Below are positions 16,448 through 25,756 of a stretch of 62,043 nucleotides of DNA, in pieces. A model generated the notes under the pieces. It worked only from the letters and a program-made list of their open reading frames with translations. It did not search any database and was not told the DNA's origin. The position numbers and the translations under genes were made by a program. Each line of letters opens with the position of its first letter. The first letter of the stretch is position 1. Source of the DNA: Acidobacteriaceae bacterium (GTDB taxonomy: Bacteria; Acidobacteriota; Terriglobia; Terriglobales; Acidobacteriaceae); the NCBI GenBank assembly GCA_025355505.1, contig JANXZM010000026.1:1-62043 (forward strand), read 5' to 3'.

Positions 16448-17575
16448 TTGCCGTCTGTCTGCCCTGCCCTGTCCTGTGCTGCGCAGCCAGGCCAGCCCGC
16501 CGCATCCGCCGGCAAGACTCGTAGCTACTACATCTCGGCCGATGAGGTTGAGTGGGACTACGCGCCACTCAACATGGATCACATGACCGGGAAGCCCTTC
16601 GACAAGTCCACCCTGATCTGGGTCGAGAAGGGCAAAGACCGGATCGGCCAGGTGTACCGCAAAGCCATCTATCGCGAATATACCGACGCCACCTTTCAGA
16701 CACTGAAGCCCCGCCCGGCCGAGGATCAACACATGGGCATTCTCGGTCCGGTGATTCGAGCCGAGGTGGGCGACACGATCGAAATCGTCTTCCGCAACAA
16801 CACCACCCAGTTTTATGGAATGCACCCGCATGGGGTGTCCTACAAGAAGGATTCCGAAGGCGCTCCCTACGCCGGCATGCCGCCGGAATCCACCGGCCTG
16901 GTCGCTCCCGGCCATACCCACAAGTACACGTGGGAGGTGCCCGAGCGTGCCGGTCCCGGTCCGGACGACGGGAGCTCCGTCATGTGGCTCTACCATTCCC
17001 ATAACTACGAGCCCAAGGACGTGAACGCCGGGCTGATTGGCCCCATCGTCATTACTGCCAGGGGAATGGCGCGGCCCGATGGCAGTCCCCGGGATGTGGA
17101 CCGCGAACTCTTCGCGCTGTTCATGATCATCGATGAGAACCAGAGCCACTACTTTCAACACAACATTGATACCTATGCCAGCGATCCGAAGTCGGTCAAG
17201 AAGCTGGAATTGGTTCCCGCCGACGAGGACGGCAATGCCGACCTGACGCTGGGCCACGGGTTCGCCATTGTCAACCACAAGTTCACCATCAACGGATACA
17301 TTTTCGGAAACAATCCGTCGATTCAGATTCACAAGGGCCAGCACGTGCGCTGGTATCTGATGACCATGGGAGACGGCTTCAACTTCCACACGCCGCACTG
17401 GCACGGAAATGTTGTGACCGTGGACAAGCACCGCACCGACATTCTGTCCCTGGCCCCGGCGCAGTTCGTGGTGGCCGACATGACGCCCGATAACGTCGGT
17501 ACCTGGATGTTCCACTGCCATCTCAGCGACCACATGAAAGGCGGCATGATGACCGAGTACGAAGTGCTGCCCTGA
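16448..17575 (+). CDS. Two-domain multicopper oxidase (ceruloplasmin-like), signal peptide frameshifted
   Basis: Mature protein of about 360 residues with two cupredoxin domains. Copper ligand motifs are visible: GMHPHGV and WLYHSHNY in domain 1, TPHWHGN and MFHCHLSDHMKGGM in domain 2. The last carries the type 1 Cys, His and Met and the trinuclear-site His. A signal peptide starts at ATG 16417 (MRTRILRLCFLAVCLPC) but in another frame; that frame hits TAG near 16520. A +1 shift in the run TGCCCTGCCCTGTCCTGTG would join them. Either the gene is inactive, the assembly has an indel, or frameshifting occurs. Such enzymes oxidise metals or phenolics outside the cell. Confidence 0.85.
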   Translation: MPSVCPALSCAAQPGQPAASAGKTRSYYISADEVEWDYAPLNMDHMTGKPFDKSTLIWVEKGKDRIGQVYRKAIYREYTDATFQTLKPRPAEDQHMGILGPVIRAEVGDTIEIVFRNNTTQFYGMHPHGVSYKKDSEGAPYAGMPPESTGLVAPGHTHKYTWEVPERAGPGPDDGSSVMWLYHSHNYEPKDVNAGLIGPIVITARGMARPDGSPRDVDRELFALFMIIDENQSHYFQHNIDTYASDPKSVKKLELVPADEDGNADLTLGHGFAIVNHKFTINGYIFGNNPSIQIHKGQHVRWYLMTMGDGFNFHTPHWHGNVVTVDKHRTDILSLAPAQFVVADMTPDNVGTWMFHCHLSDHMKGGMMTEYEVLP

Positions 17576-17707
17576 AGCCTCCGCTTTTCCTTGTGACCTC
17601 CGTCACAAGCACCTGTGACCGCGTCCGTTTACCCCGCACCCTCCGCCCGGCAAACTATAATGACCCAGGCGGGGGGGAATCAAACCGGCCTGCGGAAGCA
17701 CCCAAGA

Positions 17708-18526
17708 ATGATGACTCTGATTTGGCTGCGCGTCGCGCTCATCTGTTACGCTGCGGGATTGCTCTACGCACTGGTCGCGCTCACCCGCACCTCGGAAATC
17801 CTCAGCAAAGTTGCGCTCCATGCCTCCTACCTTGGCATGGTGTTTCACCTCGTTTCGCTGACCGAAGCCGTCGTGGAAACCGGCCAGATCGCCACGGCCT
17901 CGATTCACAACTCGGAATCGCTGCTCGCTTTCCTGATCATGGTCGTCTTCATGCTTGCCTATCTGATTTACAAGACGACCACCCTGGGCATCGTGGTTTT
18001 TCCCCTGGTCTTTCTGCTCACCTTCGTGGCCTCCACCGGTCAGCAACCCCTCGTCTTCACCTCGGATGTCGTGAAGAAGGGCTGGCTGGCCGTGCACATC
18101 CTGATGATCTTCACCGGATACGCGGCGCTGTTCCTCAGCTTTGGCGCGAGCATTCTGTACCTTATGCAGGAACGCGCCCTGAAATCCAAGAGTTCGAGTG
18201 GAATGTTTTCGCGGCTGCCCGCTCTCCAGGTCATTGACGACATCGGATACCGCTCCCTTATGCTTGGATTTCCTTTCATGACTCTGGGCCTGATCGCGGG
18301 CTCCGTGGTCGCCGAATCCACCTACGGCCGTCTTGATTTTTCCGATCCCAAGATTCTGCTTTCTGTCCTGATGTGGGCCGTGTATCTGCTCATGGTGTTT
18401 ACGCGCCTGAACGCCGGGTGGCGCGGCCGCCGGGCCGCCATGCTCGCCAGTGTGGCCTTCGTCGCGGCAATCATCGCCTGGATCGCCAACTACTTCAGCG
18501 GAATGCACAGGTTTATCGCCTCATGA
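17708..18526 (+). CDS. CcsA/HemX-family cytochrome c assembly membrane protein
   Basis: About 272 residues with eight predicted helices. The open frame begins at 17615 but the ATG 17708 (MMTLIWLRVALICY) gives a membrane start. Conserved histidine segments are LHASYLGMVFHLVSL (about 40-55), ASIHNSESLLAF and HILMIFTGYAALFLSFGASILYLM (family core). CcsA-type proteins carry heme to apocytochrome c, and HemX-type relatives influence HemA levels. The stop overlaps hemA (ATGA), which fits a hemX-hemA arrangement. No CcsB/ResB is present, so the HemX-like role is favoured. Confidence 0.82.
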   Translation: MMTLIWLRVALICYAAGLLYALVALTRTSEILSKVALHASYLGMVFHLVSLTEAVVETGQIATASIHNSESLLAFLIMVVFMLAYLIYKTTTLGIVVFPLVFLLTFVASTGQQPLVFTSDVVKKGWLAVHILMIFTGYAALFLSFGASILYLMQERALKSKSSSGMFSRLPALQVIDDIGYRSLMLGFPFMTLGLIAGSVVAESTYGRLDFSDPKILLSVLMWAVYLLMVFTRLNAGWRGRRAAMLASVAFVAAIIAWIANYFSGMHRFIAS

Positions 18527-19854
18527 ACTTCCAGCTCATCGGCGTCAATCACAAGACCGCGCCGGTCGAGGTGCGCGAACGCCTGGCTATTCCTGAATCG
18601 CGTTTGCCCGAGGCGTGCAAAAAACTCGCCGAGCATCCCGCCGTTTCCGAAGGCATGATCGTTTCCACATGCAACCGCGTCGAATTTATCGCCAACATGA
18701 AGAACGGCACCGGCGACCTGCGCGAATTTCTGCGCGAGTATTTCGATACCGATTTCAGTCAGTTTGAAAGTCATCTCTACGAATTTCGCGAAGATGAGGC
18801 CATCCGCCACATCTTTCGCGTCGCCTCCAGCCTCGACTCCATGGTTGTCGGCGAGCCTCAGATTCTCGGACAAGTCAAGGAAGCTTATGCCACCGCCCGC
18901 GCGGTTGGAGCGGTCCGCGCGCAACTGGATCAGTTGCTTACCCGGGCGTTTGCCGTGGCCAAGCGCGTCCGGACCGAGACCGCCGTCGGATCCTCTTCGG
19001 TTTCGATTGCTTCGGTGGCCGTCGAACTGGCCAAGAAAATCTTCGGGAGCCTCAACGGCAAGAGCGTGTACCTGGTAGGGGCAGGGAAGATGAGCGAGTT
19101 AGCCGCCCGCCATCTGCTGGCCCACGGCGCCGCCTCTCTGTTTGTCGCCAACCGCACCTACGATCGCGCCATCCGGCTGGCGCAGAAATTTAACGGACAA
19201 GCCATCGAGTTTGCCCGGCTCTATGACACCTGCGATCGCGCCGACATTGTGATTACCTCGACCGGCTCTCCGCACTTCATTTTCAAGCGCGAACACGGCG
19301 AAAAGCTCATGGCGCTGCGCAAAAATAAGCCCATGTTCTTCATCGATATCGCAGTTCCGCGCGACGTCGACCCGGAAATGAACAAACTCGACGGCATTTT
19401 CGTCTATGACATCGACGATCTGCAGCAAGCGGTCTCGTCGCACGTCGCCGACCGCAAGAAGGAAGCGGAAAAAGCCGAGGCCATCGTCAATGGCGAGGTC
19501 GACAAATTCCACGCTCGCCTCCAGACTCTCGACGTCGTTCCCACCATCGTCAGCTTACAGGACCATCTCGAAACCATTCGCCAGGCCGAGATTGATCGCG
19601 TCCGTGGCCGCCTCGGTTCCATGACCACCGACCAGGAACTTGCGGTCGAATCGCTGACTCGTGGCATCGTCAACAAAATCATGCATACCCCCATCAGCAC
19701 CCTCAAAACGGCGGCGCGTGATCCCGAATCAACCACCGTCATCGAACTGGTGCGTCGCCTCTTCAACCTGCATAGCGAAGATGAAGAAAAGCAAGCTGCG
19801 GCATCCAAGTCCGCACGTCGCCCGGATTCAAAAACAAAAGGAGTGGAAAACTAA
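18523..19854 (+). CDS. hemA: Glutamyl-tRNA reductase
   Basis: 443 residues. N-terminal catalytic domain with the active-site Cys in [10 protein letters not shown] (about residue 50), [20 protein letters not shown], an NADPH domain with [17 protein letters not shown], and a C-terminal dimerisation helix. First committed enzyme of C5 heme synthesis: it reduces glutamyl-tRNA to glutamate-1-semialdehyde. The start is fixed by [19 protein letters not shown] and the 4-bp overlap with the upstream gene. It overlaps hemC by one base (TAATG), so the three genes form a tight operon. Confidence 0.96.
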   Translation: MNFQLIGVNHKTAPVEVRERLAIPESRLPEACKKLAEHPAVSEGMIVSTCNRVEFIANMKNGTGDLREFLREYFDTDFSQFESHLYEFREDEAIRHIFRVASSLDSMVVGEPQILGQVKEAYATARAVGAVRAQLDQLLTRAFAVAKRVRTETAVGSSSVSIASVAVELAKKIFGSLNGKSVYLVGAGKMSELAARHLLAHGAASLFVANRTYDRAIRLAQKFNGQAIEFARLYDTCDRADIVITSTGSPHFIFKREHGEKLMALRKNKPMFFIDIAVPRDVDPEMNKLDGIFVYDIDDLQQAVSSHVADRKKEAEKAEAIVNGEVDKFHARLQTLDVVPTIVSLQDHLETIRQAEIDRVRGRLGSMTTDQELAVESLTRGIVNKIMHTPISTLKTAARDPESTTVIELVRRLFNLHSEDEEKQAAASKSARRPDSKTKGVEN

Positions 19855-20789
19855 TGGCCCGCCTGCGCATTGGCTCCCGCGGCTCGCAACTCGCTCTCTG
19901 GCAGGCCCATCACATTTCCAACCTGCTTCGCGCTCAGGGTCATACCGTGGAACTCGATATCATCAAGACCACCGGCGATAAAATCACCGACGTTGCCCTC
20001 GCTAAAGTTGGCACCAAGGGCATGTTCACCAAGGAAATCGAAGAAGCCCTCGTCGAAAACCGGGTTGACCTCGCCGTGCACAGCTTGAAAGATTTGCCCA
20101 CGGAGCTGGCCGCCGATTTTGAAATTGCCGCCATCACCACTCGCGAAAATCCACACGACGTTTTTTGTTCCGTGAAGTTTGCCGGCATCGAAGCGCTGCC
20201 GCAACAGGCGAGCGTTGGCACCAGCAGCCTGCGTCGTCAGGCCCAGTTGTTGGCACTGCGTCCCGATCTCAAGATTCACCCGCTCCGCGGCAATGTGGAT
20301 ACGCGCCTGCGCAAGCTCGAATCCGGCGACTACGATGCCATCATTCTGGCCGCCGCCGGCCTGAACCGCCTGGGCAAGACGCAACTCGTACGTCAGGTGA
20401 TCCCCGCGGAAATGATGACTCCCGCCGCCGGACAAGGCGCCTTGGGAATCGAAATTCGCAACGGCGACAGCGCAATGCGGGCGTTGCTTGCCTTTCTTGA
20501 TGACGCTGCCGCCCGCGCCACCACCACCTGCGAGCGCGCGCTGCTCAACAAACTAGGCGGCGGCTGCCAAGTCCCCATTGGGGCTTTCGCTGAAATAAAT
20601 GGAAACCGCATTCGCCTGAACGCCCTTGTAGCCCATCCCGACGGAACCAAAGTGCTGCGCGAAACTCGCGACGGCGACGACCCCGTGCGCTTGGGCGAAG
20701 AAGTCGGCGAAACCCTTCTCCGTCGAGGCGGCGATGTTATTCTCGAAGAAGTCTACGGCAAAGGCTTTGCACTGCCGCAGCAACCATGA
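19854..20789 (+). CDS. hemC: Porphobilinogen deaminase (hydroxymethylbilane synthase)
   Basis: 311 residues, typical length. Motifs are [46 protein letters not shown] and [10 protein letters not shown], whose Cys carries the dipyrromethane cofactor. It joins four porphobilinogens into hydroxymethylbilane. Directly coupled to hemA. After its stop comes an 18-bp repeat array before hemD. Confidence 0.97.
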   Translation: MARLRIGSRGSQLALWQAHHISNLLRAQGHTVELDIIKTTGDKITDVALAKVGTKGMFTKEIEEALVENRVDLAVHSLKDLPTELAADFEIAAITTRENPHDVFCSVKFAGIEALPQQASVGTSSLRRQAQLLALRPDLKIHPLRGNVDTRLRKLESGDYDAIILAAAGLNRLGKTQLVRQVIPAEMMTPAAGQGALGIEIRNGDSAMRALLAFLDDAAARATTTCERALLNKLGGGCQVPIGAFAEINGNRIRLNALVAHPDGTKVLRETRDGDDPVRLGEEVGETLLRRGGDVILEEVYGKGFALPQQP

Positions 20790-20800
20790 GAGATCGTTGA

Positions 20801-20980
20801 GTTGAAACGTGTCACCGATTTAAAACGTGTTATCGGTTGAAACGGGGCACCAATTTAAAACATGTCATCAATTTAAAACGTGTTATCGGTTTGAAACGTG
20901 GCACCAATTTGAAACGTGTCATCGGTTGAAACTTGTCATTTATTTAAAACGTGTCATCCTGAGCGAAGCGAAGGACCTGC
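20801..20980. repeat. 17-18-bp tandem array (about 9 units) ending in the GTCATCCTGAGCG element
   Basis: Units such as TTTAAAACGTGTTATCGG repeat from about 20801. The ninth unit, starting with TTTAAAACG, leads into the same element seen at 5719 (GTCATCCTGAGCGAAGCG...). Three-unit order recurs: GTTATCG, GGCACCAA, GTCATCAA then GTTATCGG, GGCACCAA, GTCATCG. The 9-base flank differs completely from the array at 5588, but period, higher-order pattern and terminal element are the same. It fills most of the 253-bp hemC-hemD gap. The upstream open frame of hemD reads through it as junk. Confidence 0.85.
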
Positions 20981-21042
20981 TGTTTGTGGCCAGAGCTCAG
21001 ACCCTGGATGGCAAGAGCAGTCTAAAAGCTAAAAGCTACCCC

Positions 21043-21864
21043 ATGCGCAAGCCCAACGAAAACCATCCCCTGGCAGGAACCCGGATTCTAGTCGGCCGCG
21101 CCCGCCACCAGGCCGGCAGCCTTTCTACCAGCCTGCGCAGCCTGGGCGCATCTGTAACCGAAATCCCCTTCATTGAGATTTGCAAGCCGCAATCGTACCG
21201 GCCACTCGACGATGCTCTGAAAAATATCAAAAGCTACCACTGGCTTATTCTGACGAGCGCCAACGGCGTCGAAGCAATGTGGGAGCGGGTCCGGAAACTT
21301 CGCATCACGCGCCGCACTCTCAAGCATCTCCAGATTGCCGCGATCGGTCCAGCAACCAAGAAGGCGATTGTGAAGCACGGTCTGAAGGTCAAGATGGTTC
21401 CCGAGGAGTACGTCGCCGAGTCTGTAGTCAAGGGGCTGCGCGAGAAGGTCAACGGCAAGCGCGTCTTGCTGGTGCGAGCCAAAGTCGCGCGCGACGTGAT
21501 TCCAGAAGAACTGCGCGCCGCCGGAGCCGAAGTCGATGTGGTCGAAGCTTACGAAACTGTGCTGCCCGAGAAATCGCGCGTGCGCCTGCGCGCGCTGATG
21601 AAAAGTGCGGCTCGCCGCCCGCACGTCGTGACCTTTACCAGTTCCTCCACCGCAAAAAACTTTGCCGAACTGCTCGGCACCTTCAAGGCAGGTTCACTCA
21701 GCGCAGGGTTGCTCAAGAATGTCCAGTTTGCTTCGATAGGTCCGGTGACTTCGGCGACGCTGCGCGAATTGCAGCTGCCGGTCGCAATCCAGGCCCATGA
21801 ATTCACGATGGGTGGACTGATCCGAGCGATTGTGCTCGCCCGCTACGCGGAAACCTCCGCCTAG
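21043..21864 (+). CDS. hemD: Uroporphyrinogen-III synthase
   Basis: About 273 residues from ATG 21043 (MRKPNENHPLAGTRILVGR). The reading frame extends upstream but only through repeat sequence. Two alternating Rossmann-like domains with GTRILVGRARHQAGSL near the start, LILTSANGVEAMW, IAAIGPATKKAI and VVTFTSSSTAKNF. It closes the linear tetrapyrrole with ring D inversion. In line with hemA-hemC, but separated from hemC by a repeat array that may affect co-expression. Confidence 0.92.
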   Translation: MRKPNENHPLAGTRILVGRARHQAGSLSTSLRSLGASVTEIPFIEICKPQSYRPLDDALKNIKSYHWLILTSANGVEAMWERVRKLRITRRTLKHLQIAAIGPATKKAIVKHGLKVKMVPEEYVAESVVKGLREKVNGKRVLLVRAKVARDVIPEELRAAGAEVDVVEAYETVLPEKSRVRLRALMKSAARRPHVVTFTSSSTAKNFAELLGTFKAGSLSAGLLKNVQFASIGPVTSATLRELQLPVAIQAHEFTMGGLIRAIVLARYAETSA

Positions 21865-21884
21865 TCAGGAGCATGTCTAGAGAG

Positions 21885-22003
21885 AGGCTGCGGAAAACCT
21901 GGGTTTCGTATCAGGGCATCGCTGCTTTAGCGATGCCGTAAAGTTTTCGAAATCAGACGCCCCTTTACGACCTGGCATCGCCACCCGACTTTCTCCGCAG
22001 CCT
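21885..22003. repeat. Nested palindromes between convergent genes
   Basis: Outer arms AGGCTGCGGA (21885-21894) and TCCGCAGCCT (21994-22003) enclose an inner hairpin with perfect 9-bp arms GGCATCGCT (21915-21923) and AGCGATGCC (21929-21937). A close relative, GGTATCGCT/AGCGATACC, is at 41845-41864. It may act as the shared terminator of hemD and the PilZ gene, and is probably a dispersed element. Confidence 0.6.
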
Positions 22004-22031
22004 GCAGAAGCGTACATTTCAGCAGTGAACT

Positions 22032-22703
22032 CTACTTCGGATTCGGAGACGAAACTCTCCGCTGCGGGTCAATCCCGTCCAGGTAGATCTGCATGCGGGC
22101 CTTGGTGTCGGCGGGCATGCCGATGAACTCGATTCCATTGCCTACGCCCGGATCGCACGTCCGGACCACGGTCGTGATCTTGATGTGCTCCGAATCCAGA
22201 TAGAAATCGAGACGCAGCACCGTTCCGAGGGGAAAAGGCATCATGTTTTCGACGTAGCATCCATTGCCGCTCACGTCGGTGGCATTGATGCGGATCGGCG
22301 AATTGACGCGCTCGTCGCGAATTTCCAGGGGAAGCGAAATCTTGTGCCGGTGCCAGCGCCGCCGGTTGGAGGCTGCAATCGTCACCGTCGCGCCGTCCAT
22401 CGGTAGATAGTTTTTCCAAGGGCACTCCTGACCGGCGACCAACTTCACTCCCACTTGATTCTTCTTGACTGGCCCGGTGTTCATCACCCAGATCACCGCG
22501 CAGCGCGTTTTTTTCTCGTCGCACTGCGCTCCGATCACGTCACCGACTTTCAGTTCGTTCTCGACGCCCGAGATCAGCGCACCCTCTGAACTGATGTTTT
22601 GCGCCCGCGCGTGTTGGGAAAACGGGCGTCCCTCGGCGCTCATTCCCCATATGCGAACGGGCAGGTCCACACTCAGGCGAGGTTCAATTTGATGCTTAGC
22701 CAT
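22032..22703 (-). CDS. Double PilZ-domain protein
   Basis: 223 residues, no signal or membrane segment. The N-terminal half (about 8-95) has RLSVDLPVRIWG and NISSEGALISGV, a PilZ-like fold that lacks a clear RxxxR. The C-terminal half (about 112-215) has RRRWHRHKISLPLEIR and ATDVSGNGCYVE, matching RxxxR and the D/NxSxxG motif of c-di-GMP-binding PilZ domains. One domain is therefore likely a c-di-GMP sensor, the other structural (inference). No neighbouring motility or polysaccharide gene identifies its target. Confidence 0.8.
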   Translation of the reverse strand: MAKHQIEPRLSVDLPVRIWGMSAEGRPFSQHARAQNISSEGALISGVENELKVGDVIGAQCDEKKTRCAVIWVMNTGPVKKNQVGVKLVAGQECPWKNYLPMDGATVTIAASNRRRWHRHKISLPLEIRDERVNSPIRINATDVSGNGCYVENMMPFPLGTVLRLDFYLDSEHIKITTVVRTCDPGVGNGIEFIGMPADTKARMQIYLDGIDPQRRVSSPNPK

Positions 22704-22816
22704 GCCTTATCCTCGTATCCGGTTCATGCGATGATACCGCCCTCTGCCACGTCGCGACATCACAAAGTGAGCAGGCGCAGTAACGAGCGAAGCACCACTT
22801 TCGCACCTTCCAGTCA

Positions 22817-23770
22817 TCATTCAGTGCGCTCTTTCGCGAACTTTTCCGCGGACTGCTCTGCGAACTCTCGATAACTGATGACCTCGATCTTCTGCTCCTC
22901 CAGAAACTGACGCAGTTCCGCCGAACTTAGCAAACGCCGCTCCATCTCGCGCGAAGCGACCAATCGCGTGCCGGCGGCGCGCAGGTCCGCGTCGTTGTAG
23001 CCAGGATGGCAGACTAACTCCCACGTTCCCTCCGGCAGGCTGGCGAGCGTCTGGCGCAGCAGCGAACTATAGCCAGAACTCTCGCTGGAACTCTCGCCGG
23101 ACATATCGACCGAGCCCGTTTCGATCACTCCCACCACACCATCGGGCGTAAGCAGTCCAGCGCGCTTAGTCCGCTGGCGGAATTGCCCGGAGAAACTGTG
23201 CAGCATGCGCACCTGGGTATAACGCTTCCAGAGATCGCGCTTGCCTTTGAACAGCTTTGCGGACATCGCCTTCACCGGAACGAACGGATTGCGGATCGCT
23301 CGCACGCCGCATATCCGCGCCGCTCGCAGCAGCGCTGCAAGAATCTCGGGAAAGACGTGCGCGTGTTTGTGGGTATCGAGGTGAGTAACCTGGAGACCGG
23401 CCGACTGAATTTTCCTTATTTGCGCCGTTACTTCCGCCACCAGTTGATCGCGATCGAAGCCTCCCAACATGGCGCGTGCGGCGAACGCCGAAAGGCTGGA
23501 GTAGAATTTGCCCGGCTCCGCTGAGCGAATCCCCAGCAACGTATCCACCGCATCCGCCGATGAAACCGGCGTTCCGTCCACCAATACGACGTGGCACCCC
23601 ACGGAGAGATTCGGTGCCGAGCGCGCCGCAGTCACCGCGTCCTCGAACCGGGTGCCGGCGGCCATCAATGTCGCCGACGACACGACTCCACCGTTGTGGG
23701 TTTCCACGATGGCTCGATTCACTCCAGCGGTCAGACCGAAATCATCGGCGTTGACGATTAACTTTCGCAC
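22817..23770 (-). CDS. ChbG/HpnK (YdjC) family carbohydrate deacetylase
   Basis: About 317 residues from GTG 23770 (VRKLIVNADDFGLT); upstream codons are not conserved-looking. Family markers are NADDFGLTAGVNRAI with the metal-binding Asp pair, HLDTHKHAHVFPEI and ELVCHPGYNDADLR. Members deacetylate chitooligosaccharides (ChbG), and HpnK homologues lie in hopanoid-glycan clusters. Zinc ligands are the Asp in DDFG and His in the HxxxH-like motifs. Genomic context gives no substrate. Confidence 0.85.
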   Translation of the reverse strand: MRKLIVNADDFGLTAGVNRAIVETHNGGVVSSATLMAAGTRFEDAVTAARSAPNLSVGCHVVLVDGTPVSSADAVDTLLGIRSAEPGKFYSSLSAFAARAMLGGFDRDQLVAEVTAQIRKIQSAGLQVTHLDTHKHAHVFPEILAALLRAARICGVRAIRNPFVPVKAMSAKLFKGKRDLWKRYTQVRMLHSFSGQFRQRTKRAGLLTPDGVVGVIETGSVDMSGESSSESSGYSSLLRQTLASLPEGTWELVCHPGYNDADLRAAGTRLVASREMERRLLSSAELRQFLEEQKIEVISYREFAEQSAEKFAKERTE

Positions 23771-24025
23771 GCAGAAAGTGTAGCAGCCCCGCTTGTCGTT
23801 CCCACACCCTTTCGCTTCTTGAACTCTATAGTTCGCGCTGCACACCGCCGTTTCCTGCGCAGCATGCACCGAACTCATCCTGCGAAAGCGCACCCCAAAA
23901 GCACTGCGTGGACGGTAGTAGTTTGACCGCTAAGGGAAGCGTCCAGTATCCTCAGCATAAGTTTTTACGCGGTTGTTTCGCAAGCCGCTGGGATGAAACC
24001 CGCCGGGGTCGAGTCCGCACACAGC

Positions 24026-24102
24026 GGGCGGTTAGCTCAGTTGGTTAGAGCGCCTGCCTTACAAGCAGGAGGTCGCAGGTTCGAGTCCTGCACTGCCCAC
24101 CA
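24026..24102 (+). tRNA. tRNA-Val (anticodon TAC)
   Basis: A 77-base cloverleaf. Acceptor GGGCGGT pairs with ACTGCCC, the D arm is TAGCTCAGTTGGTTAGA, the anticodon stem CCTGC/GCAGG holds loop CTTACAA, and the T arm contains GGTTCGAGTCC. Discriminator A and encoded CCA follow. Anticodon TAC reads valine codons. Confidence 0.96.
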
Positions 24103-24253
24103 CCTCCCGATTTCGATCTTGCGTATAAAATCCATGCTGACTTAGTTCGGCGTTACTCGTGGCCCGCGCCTGCATCCAAGAAAGCATAGCGGGCAGTACT
24201 TGCTTCAGCTCGTGATGGACGAAGACTCCACTCCCTCGAGGTTACAGACTGAA

Positions 24254-25696
24254 ATGATTAAGCTTCGTATTTTAGTGTTGGCAATCGTGGTGTTGGCCAT
24301 GGGAGGCACGCTGGTTAGCCTCAACGGTTGTGGCGGCTCCAGCGGCCCTCCTCCTCCTCCTCCGCCGCCGGGAAAGATTCAGCACGTGGTGGTAATCTTC
24401 CAGGAGAATCGCACTACGGATAATCTTTTCCAGGATCCGGTGCTCATCAACCGGGGCGCCGACATTGCTCAAAGCGGAAAAGACTCCAAGGGCAATACCA
24501 TACTGCTGCAGAAAGTGGCTCTCGCTGCGAACTACAACCCTGGCCACAGTCACGATGCGTTCAACGCCATGTGCCACCTCAATTCGGCGACCGGACAATG
24601 CCAGATGGATGGGGCGGACCTCAATCCAGTTCCTTGCCCTTTGGGTACGCAGGATTGCGCGTTCGCCTATGTGGACCCGACGCAGGTGCAACCCTACTTC
24701 CAGTTGGCCGAGCAATACACATTCGCCGATCGCATGTTCCAGACCAACCAGGGGCCCAGCTTCCCGGCGCATCAGTTCATTATTTCAGGGACATCGGCTC
24801 CCTGTAGCACTGCGCTTCCTTGTCCCGGTGCCGGGAGCAATCTGTTTGCCGCGGAAAATCCAAGCACCAACGGCCCGCCAAACGCCGGATGTGACGCGCC
24901 CGCGGGGTCCACGGTCTTGCTGATCGATCCGACCGGCAGCGAAGGGTCCAACGCTCCAATCTATCCTTGCTTCGAGCATCAAACGCTGACCGACCTGCTG
25001 GAGGCGAAAGGCAATACTTGGCGGTATTACACGCCGTCGTCCCCTGCCATCTGGACCGGCCCGGAGGCCATCCAGCATATCTGCGGACCCAACGCGCCGC
25101 CGCCCAATGCCACCGCATGCGTGGGACCGGATTGGACCAGCAATGTGATCCTCAATCAGAAACAGATACTCACCGACATTACCAACAACCAACTGAAGGA
25201 CGTGAGTTGGGTCATTCCGAGCGGTCAGGCATCCGATCATGCCGGGATGACCGATGGCTCGGGGCCTTCGTGGGTGGCTTCGGTGGTGAATGCCATCGGC
25301 AACAGTCCCTACTGGGCGGACACTGCGATCTTCATCACGTGGGACGACTGGGGCGGCTTTTACGACCATGTCGCGCCGCCCCAAGTCTTGTTGAATTGTG
25401 CGCAGTGGGGATGCGGCTATGTCTATGGCTTCCGCGTTCCGCTGATCGTGGTCTCACCGTACGCCAAAGCACAGCACATTTCCCACACCCAGCATGATTT
25501 CGGCAGCATCTTGAAGTTCATTGAGACCACGTTCAGTCTGCCTTCGCTCGGCAACGCGGATGCGGTGGCGGATGACTTCTCCGATTCCTTCGACTTCAAT
25601 CAGACCCCGTTGCAGTTTCAGACGATTGCCGCGCCTTTGAACGCGCAGTACTTTCTGAATGACAAAACGCCGCCCACGGACCCGGACGACGATTGA
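24254..25696 (+). CDS. Secreted phosphoesterase lipoprotein (phospholipase C/acid phosphatase superfamily, PF04185 type)
   Basis: 480 residues from ATG 24254. The signal peptide ends in a lipobox (SLNGCGGSSGPPPPPPPPG), then a polyproline linker. The catalytic domain opens with IQHVVVIFQENRTTDNLF and has HSHDAF-like, GPSFPAHQFIISG, DDWGGFYDHVAPP and HTQHDFGSILKFIE. Known relatives cleave phospholipids or phosphomonoesters outside the cell. It is convergent with the giant BNR protein and shares its CGGSS-polyproline style. Confidence 0.88.
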   Translation: MIKLRILVLAIVVLAMGGTLVSLNGCGGSSGPPPPPPPPGKIQHVVVIFQENRTTDNLFQDPVLINRGADIAQSGKDSKGNTILLQKVALAANYNPGHSHDAFNAMCHLNSATGQCQMDGADLNPVPCPLGTQDCAFAYVDPTQVQPYFQLAEQYTFADRMFQTNQGPSFPAHQFIISGTSAPCSTALPCPGAGSNLFAAENPSTNGPPNAGCDAPAGSTVLLIDPTGSEGSNAPIYPCFEHQTLTDLLEAKGNTWRYYTPSSPAIWTGPEAIQHICGPNAPPPNATACVGPDWTSNVILNQKQILTDITNNQLKDVSWVIPSGQASDHAGMTDGSGPSWVASVVNAIGNSPYWADTAIFITWDDWGGFYDHVAPPQVLLNCAQWGCGYVYGFRVPLIVVSPYAKAQHISHTQHDFGSILKFIETTFSLPSLGNADAVADDFSDSFDFNQTPLQFQTIAAPLNAQYFLNDKTPPTDPDDD

Positions 25697-25727
25697 AACC
25701 TGGCGCGGAACCTCTCCGCGCCCAAGT
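25695..25727. terminator. Bidirectional terminator hairpin
   Basis: GAAAC plus GGCGCGGA (25702-25709) pair with TCCGCGCC (25715-25722) plus GTTTC. The stem begins at the stop codon of the phosphoesterase and lies between two convergent genes. Confidence 0.6.
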
Positions 25728-25756
25728 TTCAAATCAGCCAACTACCAAAACATCCC

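Noticed and set aside
16415-17533. Long ORF opposite the multicopper oxidase
   Set aside because: No recognised motif; the oxidase frame carries all copper ligands.
16417-17575. Programmed frameshift as an established feature
   Set aside because: A slippage-like run is present, but no stimulator structure or Shine-Dalgarno-like signal was seen; sequencing or mutation indel is simpler.
17603-18508. Long ORF opposite ccsA/hemX
   Set aside because: Low complexity (HGQ/DE-rich), antisense shadow of a membrane-protein gene.
20801-20980. 17-18-bp array as a CRISPR or protein-binding iteron set of an origin
   Set aside because: No spacers; no DnaA boxes or replication gene near. Terminal element is a dispersed repeat.
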